Source: Rhodothermales bacterium (GTDB lineage Bacteria; Bacteroidota; Rhodothermia; Rhodothermales; UBA10348). Taken from it: a DNA stretch of 32,742 nt. The notes under the pieces are model-generated. The model ran no database searches and was not told the DNA's origin. It saw only the letters and a program-made list of their open reading frames with translations. The translations under genes were made by a program, and so were the position numbers. How positions within the stretch are numbered: position 1 is the stretch's first letter; every line of letters starts with the position of its first letter. The stretch spans positions 1 to 32,742 of the forward strand of contig JANJTM010000019.1 in the NCBI GenBank assembly GCA_024711125.1. Reading direction: 5' to 3'. Shown in pieces: positions 24,910-32,742 of the stretch.

Positions 24910-27111
24910 ATGGCAGCCGACGACGGGCGCGGCGCCGGGCCTGCTGCAGCGGAATCCGCCGATGCGGAGCGCCCGTGGGCGAGGGTGCGTCGCGTGATGG
25001 GACCGGACGGGGTCGCCTGGCTGCTGATCGTTCCGCTCCTGTGGCCCGTTCCGCTGCTCAACCGGCTTCACGTCGAGTCCGGGGCGGTGCTCGCGCTTGC
25101 GGCATGGTTCGTGGCCGGTTACGCGGCGCTTCGCGCGTTCGCCGCCGGGCACGGTTTCGGTCCCGTGCTTCGCGGTCGCGTGACCCGCATCGCGCTGCCG
25201 GCCGTCCTGATGACGGTCCCGCTCGCATGGGCTCCGAACTGCGGGTACGTCGAGGGATTCGGGTACTTCCTCCTGTTCGTCGTGCCGACGGCGGTCCTGG
25301 CGACGTCGGCAGCGTGGGCACAGGGATCGCTGCGGGCGGGACGGGCGCCGTCGGTCGGTCGCCTGTTCGCGCGCCACGCGGCGCTCGGGATCGTCCTCGT
25401 CGTGATCGGTCCCGCATACGACCTGCTTCTGCACCCGCAATTCTACACGTACAACCACGTTTTCGGGGCGATCGTCGGTCCCGTGTACGACGAGGAACTC
25501 GTCTGGCGCCCCGGACTGGTGGCGTTCCGGGCACTGACGCTGGTCTGGGCCGTCGTCCTCTTCGCGGTCGGAAGCGCGGCAAGGGCCCGCGTCACCCGCG
25601 ATCTTCGACGGGTGGAGGGCTGGCTCGCGCTGGCCGGCCTCGCCGGCCTGGTCCTCGCCGCCGGGTATTCCCGGGCCGGACGACTCGGGATCGTGACGAC
25701 CGTCGAGGCCCTTCGGCAGACCATGCCGGCCACGGTCGACGTCGGGACGCTGCGACTGCACGCCGATTCGCTGGATGCGCGAACGGTCGGTTTCGCGGCA
25801 CACGCGGCGCATCGCCTGGATTCGCTCCTCGGCGTGCGGCCGTCCCGGCCCGTCGAGGTCTGGATCTACCCGGACGCGTCCACCCGCGCCCGACTCACCG
25901 GCGCCCGCGTCACCAGCGTCGCACCGGTCTGGCTCCGGGAACCCCAGGTCCACGTGTTGGCCGAACAGTTCGAGGACCTGTTTCCGCACGAACTCGTGCA
26001 CGCCTACGCGCGCGAGTTCGGCATGCCGGTGCTCAGGGCCTCGCCGGCCGTGGGTCTCGTCGAAGGGCTGGCCGTGGCGCTGGAGCCGCCCGACGGGGGG
26101 CCGTCGCCCGCGGAACTGGTCGCCGCGGATCGGCGCTTCGCCTGGGCCGACAACCTGGAGGGCGCGCTCTCGCCGTGGGGTTTCTGGACCGGTCGGGGAG
26201 GGGTCTCGTATGCGGTCACCGGGGCGTTCGTCGGATGGCTCCTCGATCGGTACGGGGCGGAACCCCTCCGGACGGCGTACCGGACGGGATCCCCGGAAGC
26301 GGCGTACGGGCGTCCCGTTCGCGAGCTGGCCGCCGCATGGCAGGCCGACCAGGAGCGCTTCGCCGCGCTTCCGGTGGACGCCCGCGCGCGGGCGGGCGCC
26401 CGGTTCGACGCTCCCTCGCTGTTCGAGCGTCGGTGTCCGCACTGGGTGCCGCGCTGGGAACGCGCGCGGCGCCGGTCGGCCGAGGCGCTGGAGCAGGGCG
26501 ACATCCCGGGCGCCGTCCGGGAAGCCGAGGACGCCCTGGACCGAGCACCGGAGGACCCGGCGGTGCGGGCCGCATGGGCGCGCGCGCTGCTGGCCGCCGC
26601 ACGGTACGAAGAGGTGCGGGCGCGCCTTGCGACGTGGCCCGATTCGACGCGTTCCGGAGCGCTCCGGGTCGTGGCGGCCGACCTGGCGGCCCTGTCGGGC
26701 GATTCGGTCGCGGCGCGTGCCGAATACGACCGGGTCCGCCGGGCGCAGCCCGCTTCGGCCCGGGAAACGAGGGCGCTTCTCGTCGCCCGCCATGCGCTGG
26801 CGGGGCGTCCCGACGTCCTCCGTCGCCTCCGGGGCGCCGACGCAACGTCGGTCGTCGCGATGGTCGATTCGTTCGGGACCTCCCCGGGCCCCGGCGGGGG
26901 GCGCGGGGAGTGGGAGCGGCAGGTGCTGGCCTGGCAATCGGATGCGGCGTGGACGGCCGGGGACCTCGACGCGGCCCGGGCGTTCGCGGTTCGGGCGCGT
27001 GACGCGTACGCCGCGGTAGGCGACGACCCGGGCGCCCGGTTCCAGCAGGAGGCCGTCCAACGGTTCCGCTGGCTGGTCTCACGATCGTCCCTGCCCGGGC
27101 AGGTACCCTGA
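24910..27111 (+). CDS. Multi-pass membrane gluzincin-like protease with TPR-like C-terminus
   Basis: A 733-residue protein not recognised as a named family. The N-terminal part has about seven hydrophobic segments (near 34-50, 57-77, 93-107, 116-135, 155-170, 203-222 and 237-252) and an odd conserved-looking loop YTYNHVFGAIVGPVYDEE (179-196). Next comes a peptidase MA-type (gluzincin) domain: HELVH at 360-364 with H360, E361 and H364, and the third zinc ligand E385 in VEGLAVALE, 20 residues on. A helical region of about 500-733 has TPR-like pairs (ALEQGDIPGAVREAEDALDRAPEDPAVR). Zinc ligands and catalytic Glu are intact, so an active zinc protease facing one side of the inner membrane is inferred. 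The substrate is unknown. It lies 10 bases after the DUF3078 gene and 14 before the DUF5103 gene. Confidence 0.8.
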   Translation: MAADDGRGAGPAAAESADAERPWARVRRVMGPDGVAWLLIVPLLWPVPLLNRLHVESGAVLALAAWFVAGYAALRAFAAGHGFGPVLRGRVTRIALPAVLMTVPLAWAPNCGYVEGFGYFLLFVVPTAVLATSAAWAQGSLRAGRAPSVGRLFARHAALGIVLVVIGPAYDLLLHPQFYTYNHVFGAIVGPVYDEELVWRPGLVAFRALTLVWAVVLFAVGSAARARVTRDLRRVEGWLALAGLAGLVLAAGYSRAGRLGIVTTVEALRQTMPATVDVGTLRLHADSLDARTVGFAAHAAHRLDSLLGVRPSRPVEVWIYPDASTRARLTGARVTSVAPVWLREPQVHVLAEQFEDLFPHELVHAYAREFGMPVLRASPAVGLVEGLAVALEPPDGGPSPAELVAADRRFAWADNLEGALSPWGFWTGRGGVSYAVTGAFVGWLLDRYGAEPLRTAYRTGSPEAAYGRPVRELAAAWQADQERFAALPVDARARAGARFDAPSLFERRCPHWVPRWERARRRSAEALEQGDIPGAVREAEDALDRAPEDPAVRAAWARALLAAARYEEVRARLATWPDSTRSGALRVVAADLAALSGDSVAARAEYDRVRRAQPASARETRALLVARHALAGRPDVLRRLRGADATSVVAMVDSFGTSPGPGGGRGEWERQVLAWQSDAAWTAGDLDAARAFAVRARDAYAAVGDDPGARFQQEAVQRFRWLVSRSSLPGQVP

Positions 27112-27125
27112 ACTCCATCCGCTCC

Positions 27126-28430
27126 ATGCGCTTCCGATCCCTGGGCCCGACCCCGGGCGCCGTTCCGGCCATCGCCGTCCTCGCCGTCCTCGTCGCCTGC
27201 TCGGGGCCGCGGGAGGTCCCCGGCGGGGATCGCCCGATTCCGGCAGCGCCGCAAGAGCGGTTCGCTCCGCCCGTAGCCTCGGTCGGAACGGTGCAGGTCT
27301 ACCGGACGGGCGGCGAGGATACGCTCCCGGTGTTGAACGCGTCTTCGGGCGAGACGCTCACGCTGGCATTCGACCTCGTCGACGAATCCCCGCGGCCGCT
27401 GTCGGTCTGGTTCTACCATGCGGACCGTTCGTGGCGACGCGACCTCCAGCCGGGCGAAGCGCTCGAGTCGTTCCACCGGGACGACCTGTTCGACTACCGC
27501 GCGTCCAGGGCTACGCAGTTGCCGTACGTGCACTACCGGTACGCCTTCCCGAACGCGTCGATCCGTTTTCGCGTGAGCGGAAACTGGGTGCTCCGCGTGA
27601 CCGAGCAGGGAGACGAGGAGGCGGTACTCTTCGAGCGCCCCTTCCTGGTCAGCGAACAGGCCGTGCCGATCCGGTTCGGTGTCGAACCGGTGATGGTCGC
27701 CGGCGCGTCGTACCCGTCCCTGCAGCCCACCGTGGAATTCGCGCCCCCGGAACGCCTCTCCGGCAACGCCTACGATTACGACGCCTGTTTCGTGCGCGGC
27801 GGCATCCTCTCCGCTGCCCGGTGCGACGCGCGCATGGACCTGGCTCCCATGCCGTCGGTCCGCTTCACGCTCGACGCCGAAACGGCGCTGCGGCCGCGAC
27901 CTGACGACGGGTACCTCGATCTGTCCGACCTCCGGATCGGACCCCGCGTCGTGTCGACGGACCTGTCGGCGGTTCCCTTCCGCGCCGCGCTCGAGCCCGA
28001 CTACATGCGGTTTCCCGGCTCACTCGACAACCCGATGCTGGGCGCGAACCCGGTGATCGACGGGACGGTGCCGCTTCCCGAGCCTTCGCTCGGCGCCGAG
28101 TACGTGCGGGTCCGGTTCTCCTTCGTTCCCGACCCCGAGCGGGAGCTGCCCGGCTCGGTGCACGTCATCGGCACGTTCGACGGGTGGAACCCCATGTCCT
28201 CCAACCGGATGGAGTGGAACCCGACGACGGCCCGGTACGAGGCCGAGGTCCTGCTCAAGCAGGGCCGCCACGCCTACCGGTACGCGTTTTCCGACGAGCG
28301 CGTCGCGACCGAGGTCAACGAGTCGAGCCCCCCGAAATCCGACGACATGATTTCGGCTTTCGTGTATTTTCGGGATGTCCGGCTCGCGACCGATCGTCTC
28401 GTGGCCTCCGTTTCCGTACGCCAACGCTGA
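27126..28430 (+). CDS. DUF5103 lipoprotein, type IX secretion system plug family
   Basis: A 434-residue lipoprotein with an N-terminal signal and lipobox VLVAC (lipid-anchored C25). The family (DUF5103; type IX secretion system 'plug' protein) closes the Sov/SprA translocon channel in the outer membrane in the absence of cargo. Family landmarks are an early strand pair ('LTLAFDLVDESPRPLSVWFYHADRSW' in parts), LQPGEALESFHRDDLFDYRAS and VHYRYAFPNASIRFRVSGNWVLRV. An AMPK/CBM48-like C-terminal beta domain from about 325 has GTFDGWNP and HAYRYAFSDE. Length is normal. A sodium:solute symporter follows 6 bases after the stop, in the same frame. The T9SS link is from the family; no other por/gld gene is in the window. 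Confidence 0.88.
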   Translation: MRFRSLGPTPGAVPAIAVLAVLVACSGPREVPGGDRPIPAAPQERFAPPVASVGTVQVYRTGGEDTLPVLNASSGETLTLAFDLVDESPRPLSVWFYHADRSWRRDLQPGEALESFHRDDLFDYRASRATQLPYVHYRYAFPNASIRFRVSGNWVLRVTEQGDEEAVLFERPFLVSEQAVPIRFGVEPVMVAGASYPSLQPTVEFAPPERLSGNAYDYDACFVRGGILSAARCDARMDLAPMPSVRFTLDAETALRPRPDDGYLDLSDLRIGPRVVSTDLSAVPFRAALEPDYMRFPGSLDNPMLGANPVIDGTVPLPEPSLGAEYVRVRFSFVPDPERELPGSVHVIGTFDGWNPMSSNRMEWNPTTARYEAEVLLKQGRHAYRYAFSDERVATEVNESSPPKSDDMISAFVYFRDVRLATDRLVASVSVRQR

Positions 28431-28436
28431 TCCGCA

Positions 28437-29834
28437 TTGTCCTTCGTCCTCGTCGGGGTACTCGTCTACGTCGCCGTCCAGCTGGGCATCGGCTTCGTGA
28501 TCTCGCGGCGCATCCGGACCGAGGACGATTACCTGATCGCGGGACGCAGCCTCGGCTACCCGCTCGCGATCTTCACCATCTTCGCGACCTGGTTCGGAGC
28601 CGAGACGGTCGTCGGCGCCGCCGGACGCATCTATTCGGAAGGACTCGGCGCTGGTTCGGGCGATCCCTTCGGGTACGGCCTGTGCATCCTCTTCATGGGG
28701 CTGTTCTTTGCCGTTCCGCTCTGGAAACGCAAGATGACGACGCCGGCCGACTTCTTCCGCGACCGGTTCTCGGGCGCGACCGAGCGCATCGTCGTGCTGC
28801 TGATGGCGCCCACGTCGCTCTTCTGGGCCGCGGCCCAGGTGCGGGCGTTCGGGCAGGTGCTTTCGGTCGCGTCGGGCCTCGACCTCACCCTCACCCTCGC
28901 CGGGGCGGCGTCGGTGGTCATCCTGTACACCATGTTCGGCGGGCTGCTCGCCGACGCCTGGACCGACCTCGTACAGGGTATCGCGCTGAGCGTCGGCCTC
29001 GTCGTGCTGTTCGTGGCGGTCATGGCGAACGGAGGGGCCGAGGCGCTCGCGGCGCTCGACCCCGAGCGCCTGCGCATGGCGGGACCCGGGCAGTCGTGGC
29101 CGGACCTGCTCGAGAGTTGGCTGATCCCGGTGTGCGGAAGCCTCTTCGCGGCCGAGCTGGTCACGCGCATCATCGCCGCGCGATCCGGGGTCGTGGCCCG
29201 GCGCTCAGCCCTGTCGGCCGCGGCGATCTACATGACGCTCGGCCTGATCCCCGTGACCCTCGGCCTCATCGGCCCGACACTCCTCCCCGGGCTCGAGCAC
29301 CCCGAGCAGCTCCTTCCGACGCTCGCGTCCACGTACCTGGGGCCCGTCCTGTACACGCTGTTCGCCGGGGCCCTCGTTTCGGCCATCCTCTCGACCGTGG
29401 ACAGCGCGCTCCTGGTCTCCTCCTCGCTCGTTTCCCACAACCTGGTGGTACCTCTTCTTCCCGGCGTGACGGAAGCGGGCAAGGTGCGGCTGGCTCGGGG
29501 CGGCGTGGCGCTGTTCGGTGTCCTGGCGTGGATTCTCGCGGCCGGCGCAGACAGCGTGTACGGACTGGTCGAGGAGGCCTCGGCCTTCGGAAGCGCGGGC
29601 ATCTTCGTCGTCATGCTGGCCGGCCTCTTCACGCCGTACGGGTCCGGTCCGAGCGCCGTGGCCTCGCTCCTCGCCGGAGTAGGAGTATGGATCCTCGGTG
29701 CGTACGTCGCCGGGATCGGGCACCCGTTCCTGGCCTCGCTGGCCGCCGCGGCGACCGCGTTCGTGCTGGTCGCGGTGCTCGAATCCGCGCGATCGCGCCG
29801 CCCCGCGGCCTTGCGCGTGCGTTCGTCGGATTGA
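28437..29834 (+). CDS. Sodium:solute symporter family protein
   Basis: A 465-residue inner-membrane transporter of the SSS family (Na+-coupled uptake of sugars, amino acids or similar). Twelve to thirteen hydrophobic segments span the whole chain. Landmarks are the N-terminal IRTEDDYLIAGRSLGYPLAIFTIFATWFGAETVVGAAG, in parts DYLIAGRSLG and TWFGAETVVG, then FAGALVSAILSTVDSALL with the SSS signature-like helix (SAILSTVDSALLVSSSLVSHN). Those Ser/Thr residues bind Na+ in the family. The TTG at 28437 is the only plausible start, because a stop in the same frame ends 7 bases earlier and the first helix follows at once. The substrate cannot be inferred. It is the last gene of the DUF3078 operon. Confidence 0.9.
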   Translation: MSFVLVGVLVYVAVQLGIGFVISRRIRTEDDYLIAGRSLGYPLAIFTIFATWFGAETVVGAAGRIYSEGLGAGSGDPFGYGLCILFMGLFFAVPLWKRKMTTPADFFRDRFSGATERIVVLLMAPTSLFWAAAQVRAFGQVLSVASGLDLTLTLAGAASVVILYTMFGGLLADAWTDLVQGIALSVGLVVLFVAVMANGGAEALAALDPERLRMAGPGQSWPDLLESWLIPVCGSLFAAELVTRIIAARSGVVARRSALSAAAIYMTLGLIPVTLGLIGPTLLPGLEHPEQLLPTLASTYLGPVLYTLFAGALVSAILSTVDSALLVSSSLVSHNLVVPLLPGVTEAGKVRLARGGVALFGVLAWILAAGADSVYGLVEEASAFGSAGIFVVMLAGLFTPYGSGPSAVASLLAGVGVWILGAYVAGIGHPFLASLAAAATAFVLVAVLESARSRRPAALRVRSSD

Positions 29835-29859
29835 CGCGTCGTGACTCCCTTTTGTGGCA

Positions 29860-29873
29860 ATTCCGTTCGGAAT
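29860..29873. repeat. Small palindrome after the symporter gene
   Basis: ATTCCG-TT-CGGAAT, a perfect 6-bp dyad in an A+T-rich patch, 26 bases after the symporter stop and 12 bases before the candidate -33 box of the metalloprotease gene. It could be a repressor/activator site. No terminator T-tract follows. Confidence 0.4.
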
Positions 29874-29884
29874 GAATTCGGGCA

Positions 29885-29915
29885 TTGTGCCGGTTCGGGG
29901 CAGGGGGTATTCTCT
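29885..29915 (+). promoter_or_regulatory. Candidate promoter of the metzincin gene
   Basis: TTG at 29885-29887 and TATTCTCT at 29908-29915, separated by 20 bases as in the hc1 promoter, with a G-rich spacer (CAGGGGG). The -7 box matches only partly. A 67-base leader to the ATG at 29983 follows. Confidence 0.4.
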
Positions 29916-29982
29916 GCCGTTCCGTAACGAAAATCACGGGTTCTGCCGACCGGACCAGCGCCGACGGCCGCCCGTCCGAACC

Positions 29983-32469
29983 ATGCGCAGAGCCGTACTT
30001 CCCCTCTTCTTCGCCGTCCTCCTGCTGGGCGGCTGTTCCACGTTCCGCCGGACCGAAAAGCCGACGGCGCAGTCGCCGCGAAACGCCGCGCGCGCCGACA
30101 CCACGCGAGCCGACCGGCCCGCCGCCGCCCGGACCGGCATCAAGCCGTACAAGGACGTCATCAAGGATACCTTCGCGAAGGACGAGGGCGTCTTCACGCT
30201 GCACCGGGACGGCCAGAAGCTCTGGTTCGAGATCGCGGACAGCCTGCTGGGCCGCGAATTCCTCCAGGTGACGCGCATCTCGAAGACCGCGGACGGTCTC
30301 GGCTACGGAGGCGAGCAGACGAACAAGCTCGTGCTCCGCTGGGAGCGCCAGGCCGACAACATCCTGCTGCGGGTCGTGAGCTACACGAACACCGCCGACG
30401 AGGAGAAGCCCATCGCGCAGGCGGTTCGCAACTCGAATTTCGAACCGATCCTCAAGTCGTTCGCCATCGCGGCCTACAACGCCGACACCTCGGCGGTCGT
30501 GATCGACGTGTCGGACCTGTACCTCGACGACGTCCCGGCGCTCGGCCTTCCGACGTTCCGCCGGACCGGGTTCCAGGTGCGCCGTCTCGATCGCAGCCGG
30601 TCCTATCTCGAGCGCGTCGCCTCGTATCCGCTCAACGTGGAGGTCCGGCACGTGCTGACGTACGAGGCCGGGCAGCCGCCGTCGAACGCGTCCACGGGGG
30701 CGATCACGCTCGAAATGGCGCAGTCGATGATCCTTCTGCCCGAGGAGCCCATGCAGCCGCGCCTCTGCGACGAGCGCGTCGGGTTCTTCTCGACGGGCAC
30801 GGTGGACTACGGTCGTGACGCGCAGAAGGCCGAAACGCGCTGCTTCATCACGCGATTCCGCCTCGAGCCGAAGGATCCGGAGGCCTACGCCCGCGGAGAA
30901 CTCGTAGAGCCCGTGAAGCCCATCGTCTACTACGTCGACCCGGCGACACCCGAGAAGTGGCGTCCCTACCTGAAACAGGGGGTCGACGACTGGCAGGCGG
31001 CATTCGAGAAGGCCGGCTTCAAGAACGCCATCATGGGCAAGTATCCGCCGACGCCCGAAGAGGACCCGGAGTTCAACCCGGAGGACGTACGCTACTCCGT
31101 GATGCGGTATTTCGCCTCGGACATCGAGAACGCCTACGGTCCCAACGTGAACGACCCGCGCTCGGGCGAAATCCTCGAATCGGACATCGGCTGGTACCAC
31201 AACGTGATGAACCTGCTGCGCAACTGGTACCTGGTCCAGACCGCGGCGGCCAATCCCGACGCGCGCACGGTCAAGTTCTCGGACGAACTGATGGGTGAAC
31301 TCATCCGGTTCGTGGCGGCGCACGAAGTGGGGCACACGATCGGCCTGCAACACAACATGATCTCGTCGGCCACGGTGCCCGTCGACAGCCTGCGTTCGCC
31401 GACCTACACCGCCCTGCACGGCACCGCTCCGTCGATCATGGACTATGCGCGTTTCAACTACGTCGCGCAGCCGGGGGACGGTGTCACGCGGTTCTTCCCG
31501 ATGATCGGCCCCTACGACGAATGGGCAATCCAATGGGGCTACACGCGCCGTTTCGATCACCTCGGTCCGGACGGTGAGAAGGTCGAGCTCAACAAGTGGA
31601 CGGTCGAAAAGACGGCCAACCCGCAGTACCGGTTCGGCAGCGGGTTTCTCTCCGATCCCAACTACAATACCGAGGCCCTGGGCGACGACGCCATGAAGGC
31701 CAACGACCTCGGCATCGAGAACCTGAAGCGCATCCTTCCGAACCTTCCCGAGTGGACCGCCGAAGAGGCGAAGAACTACGAGGACCTCAAGGAACTGGTG
31801 GGCGAGGTCACCGGGCAGTACAACCGGTACATCGGTCACGTCGTCCGGTACGTGGGCGGCGCCTACCAGACGCTCAAGACGACCGACCAGCCGGGCCCGG
31901 TGTACGAGTCGGTGGAAAAGGCGCGGCAGCAGCAGGCGATCGACTGGCTCGACCGCCAGGTCTTCACGACGCCGACCTGGATGATCCATGCCGACATCCT
32001 GCGCCGTTTCGAGGACTACGGCATCACCGACGTCGTGCGGCGTTCGCAGGAGAGCGCCATCCGTCAGCTGTTCGATGGCCGACGGTTGGGTCGCATGTTC
32101 GAGTACGAGGCCCTGGTCGGGGACGCGACGTACACGGTCGAGGAGCTGCTCGTGGATCTGCGTACACGCATCTGGCGGGAACTGTCGGCTGCGGCGCCCG
32201 CGGTGGATCCCTATCGCAGGAACCTCCAACGGGCCCACCTGGAGCAGCTCGCGGCGCTGATGCAGGCTCCCGCCATCGCGTCGAACGCGTTCCTCGGTTC
32301 CGGCGTGAACCTGCCGCAGACCGACGTGCAGGCGCTGGTGCGCGGCGAACTGGCGGCGCTGAAGGCGTCGGCGACGCGGGCCGGCTCCCGGTCGCGCGAC
32401 CGGTTGACCCAGCTGCACCTGGCCGACGTCGTGGCGCGGATCGACGCGGCGCTCGATCCCGAGAACTGA
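29983..32469 (+). CDS. Zinc-dependent metalloprotease (DUF5117/DUF5118 family lipoprotein)
   Basis: An 828-residue exported lipoprotein with lipobox LLGGC (C18). The family combines DUF5118 and DUF5117 with a C-terminal DUF4953 metzincin domain. The zinc site HEVGHTIGLQH is at 447-457 with ligands H447, H451 and H457 and catalytic E448, and the Met-turn SIMDYARFN has M486. Other family segments are KPYKDVIKDTFAKDEGVF near the mature N-terminus and YYVDPATPEKWRPYLKQGVDDWQAAFEKAGF before the catalytic core. ATG at 29983 was chosen because the signal peptide starts there; the frame is open about 40 codons upstream without one. It is flanked by a candidate promoter (29885) and a good terminator (32499), so it is probably monocistronic. 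Substrate is unknown. Confidence 0.92.
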   Translation: MRRAVLPLFFAVLLLGGCSTFRRTEKPTAQSPRNAARADTTRADRPAAARTGIKPYKDVIKDTFAKDEGVFTLHRDGQKLWFEIADSLLGREFLQVTRISKTADGLGYGGEQTNKLVLRWERQADNILLRVVSYTNTADEEKPIAQAVRNSNFEPILKSFAIAAYNADTSAVVIDVSDLYLDDVPALGLPTFRRTGFQVRRLDRSRSYLERVASYPLNVEVRHVLTYEAGQPPSNASTGAITLEMAQSMILLPEEPMQPRLCDERVGFFSTGTVDYGRDAQKAETRCFITRFRLEPKDPEAYARGELVEPVKPIVYYVDPATPEKWRPYLKQGVDDWQAAFEKAGFKNAIMGKYPPTPEEDPEFNPEDVRYSVMRYFASDIENAYGPNVNDPRSGEILESDIGWYHNVMNLLRNWYLVQTAAANPDARTVKFSDELMGELIRFVAAHEVGHTIGLQHNMISSATVPVDSLRSPTYTALHGTAPSIMDYARFNYVAQPGDGVTRFFPMIGPYDEWAIQWGYTRRFDHLGPDGEKVELNKWTVEKTANPQYRFGSGFLSDPNYNTEALGDDAMKANDLGIENLKRILPNLPEWTAEEAKNYEDLKELVGEVTGQYNRYIGHVVRYVGGAYQTLKTTDQPGPVYESVEKARQQQAIDWLDRQVFTTPTWMIHADILRRFEDYGITDVVRRSQESAIRQLFDGRRLGRMFEYEALVGDATYTVEELLVDLRTRIWRELSAAAPAVDPYRRNLQRAHLEQLAALMQAPAIASNAFLGSGVNLPQTDVQALVRGELAALKASATRAGSRSRDRLTQLHLADVVARIDAALDPEN

Positions 32470-32498
32470 TCCGCTGCACCGGCTCATCGTGCGGCGGA

Positions 32499-32541
32499 GG
32501 CCCCCCGGAGCGCAGGACCGCGCCCCGGGGGGCTTTCTTTT
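32499..32541 (+). terminator. Rho-independent terminator after the metzincin gene
   Basis: GCCCCCCGG (32500-32508) pairs perfectly with CCGGGGGGC (32525-32533), with an inner GCGC/GCGC pair, followed by TTTCTTTT (32534-32541). It is a textbook stem and T-tract about 30 bases after the stop. Confidence 0.88.
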
Positions 32542-32635
32542 CGTCCCGGCGTGTCGGGGAGCGCATCGCACGCGTCGTAGGGAGGACCCGGGTAGATCGG
32601 CATGCCTACGGCGAATACCATCGTACAAGGAGCCG

Positions 32636-32668
32636 ATGGCCCCTCGAACAAGCCGGGTAACGCCATGA
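32636..32668 (+). CDS. Possible 10-residue leader peptide overlapping the lipoprotein start
   Basis: ATG at 32636 with AAGGAG 3 bases upstream (32627-32632) encodes MAPRTSRVTP and ends in a TGA that overlaps the lipoprotein ATG (ATGA at 32665-32668). The spacing of the ribosome binding site is short, but the lipoprotein ATG has none of its own, so translational coupling is possible. It may equally be a chance frame. Confidence 0.3.
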   Translation: MAPRTSRVTP

Positions 32669-32742
32669 AAAGCCTCGCCGCGTGCCTCGTCGTACTGGCC
32701 GTATTGTCCTTGACTGCCTGCTCGAAGACGTCCGGCCCGGAG
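32665..32742 (+). CDS. Lipoprotein N-terminus (3'-truncated by window edge)
   Basis: The first 26 codons of a gene that continues beyond the window. They give a Lys-containing n-region, a Val/Leu/Ala core and the lipobox LTAC with C19, followed by SKTSGPE. This is a clear lipoprotein signal peptide. The family cannot be told. It begins about 120 bases after the terminator of the preceding gene and therefore needs its own promoter; none is obvious in 32542-32664, where an 8-base palindrome GGCATGCC occurs near 32598. Confidence 0.75.
   Translation, partial: MKSLAACLVVLAVLSLTACSKTSGPE

Noticed and set aside
29629-32628. Open frame of about 1000 codons antisense to the metzincin gene
   Set aside because: Composition is the Arg/Val/Asp/His-rich pattern of antisense reading of a G+C-rich gene; the + strand gene has clear catalytic motifs and a signal peptide.

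Overview
The window is 32.7 kb of gene-dense, G+C-rich bacterial chromosome (roughly two-thirds G+C by eye) with about 22 protein genes. The gene content points to the phylum Bacteroidota in the broad sense, most likely a high-G+C Rhodothermota/Rhodothermales-type organism. The evidence is a DUF4783 protein, a DUF3078 outer-membrane protein, a DUF5103 type IX secretion 'plug' lipoprotein, an Hc1-type histone-like protein, a DUF5117/DUF5118 metalloprotease and promoters that resemble the Bacteroidota -33/-7 pattern. The lineage is an inference from families; no rRNA is present to confirm it.

Layout. Positions 2-7738 (+): mutS2 (5' end cut off by the window), a D-2-hydroxyacid dehydrogenase, a DUF4783 exported protein and a very large sensor histidine kinase, tightly packed. 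Positions 7821-10701 (+): trkA-trkH, a complete K+ uptake pair. Positions 10708-12767 (-): cysS followed by a small HhH-GPD DNA-repair-like gene. Positions 12988-16299 (+): a MacA/MacB-type efflux set (adaptor, ATPase, permease) without its outer-membrane channel. Positions 16303-22595 (-): dnaE-gluQ-yidD-moaB, the last three joined by 4-base ATGA overlaps; dnaE carries a complete intein of 379 residues with a LAGLIDADG homing endonuclease. Positions 22684-23592 (+): a protein resembling a degenerate amino-acid-kinase domain, then the hc1-like gene with its own strong promoter and terminator. Positions 24036-29834 (+): four closely spaced envelope genes (DUF3078, a membrane gluzincin with TPR-like tail, the DUF5103 plug lipoprotein and a sodium:solute symporter). 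Positions 29983-32469 (+): a lipoprotein metzincin with its own promoter and terminator. From 32665 a lipoprotein gene runs off the window.

How they fit together: the left half is housekeeping (replication-linked recombination control, K+ homeostasis, aminoacylation, the replicative polymerase, efflux). The right half is cell-envelope biology typical of Bacteroidota: outer-membrane barrel, type IX secretion accessory protein and two unrelated zinc-protease families.

The most unusual things I found are: (1) three degenerate, ungapped 40-bp repeats at an exact 52-bp period in the 443-bp gap between hc1 and the DUF3078 gene (23732-23875), embedded among several inverted repeats; (2) the dnaE intein, splitting the conserved polymerase motif GFNR/SHSAAY; (3) the operon pairing a seven-helix membrane gluzincin with a type IX plug protein. 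No CRISPR array, tRNA, rRNA, insertion sequence or phage gene was recognised.
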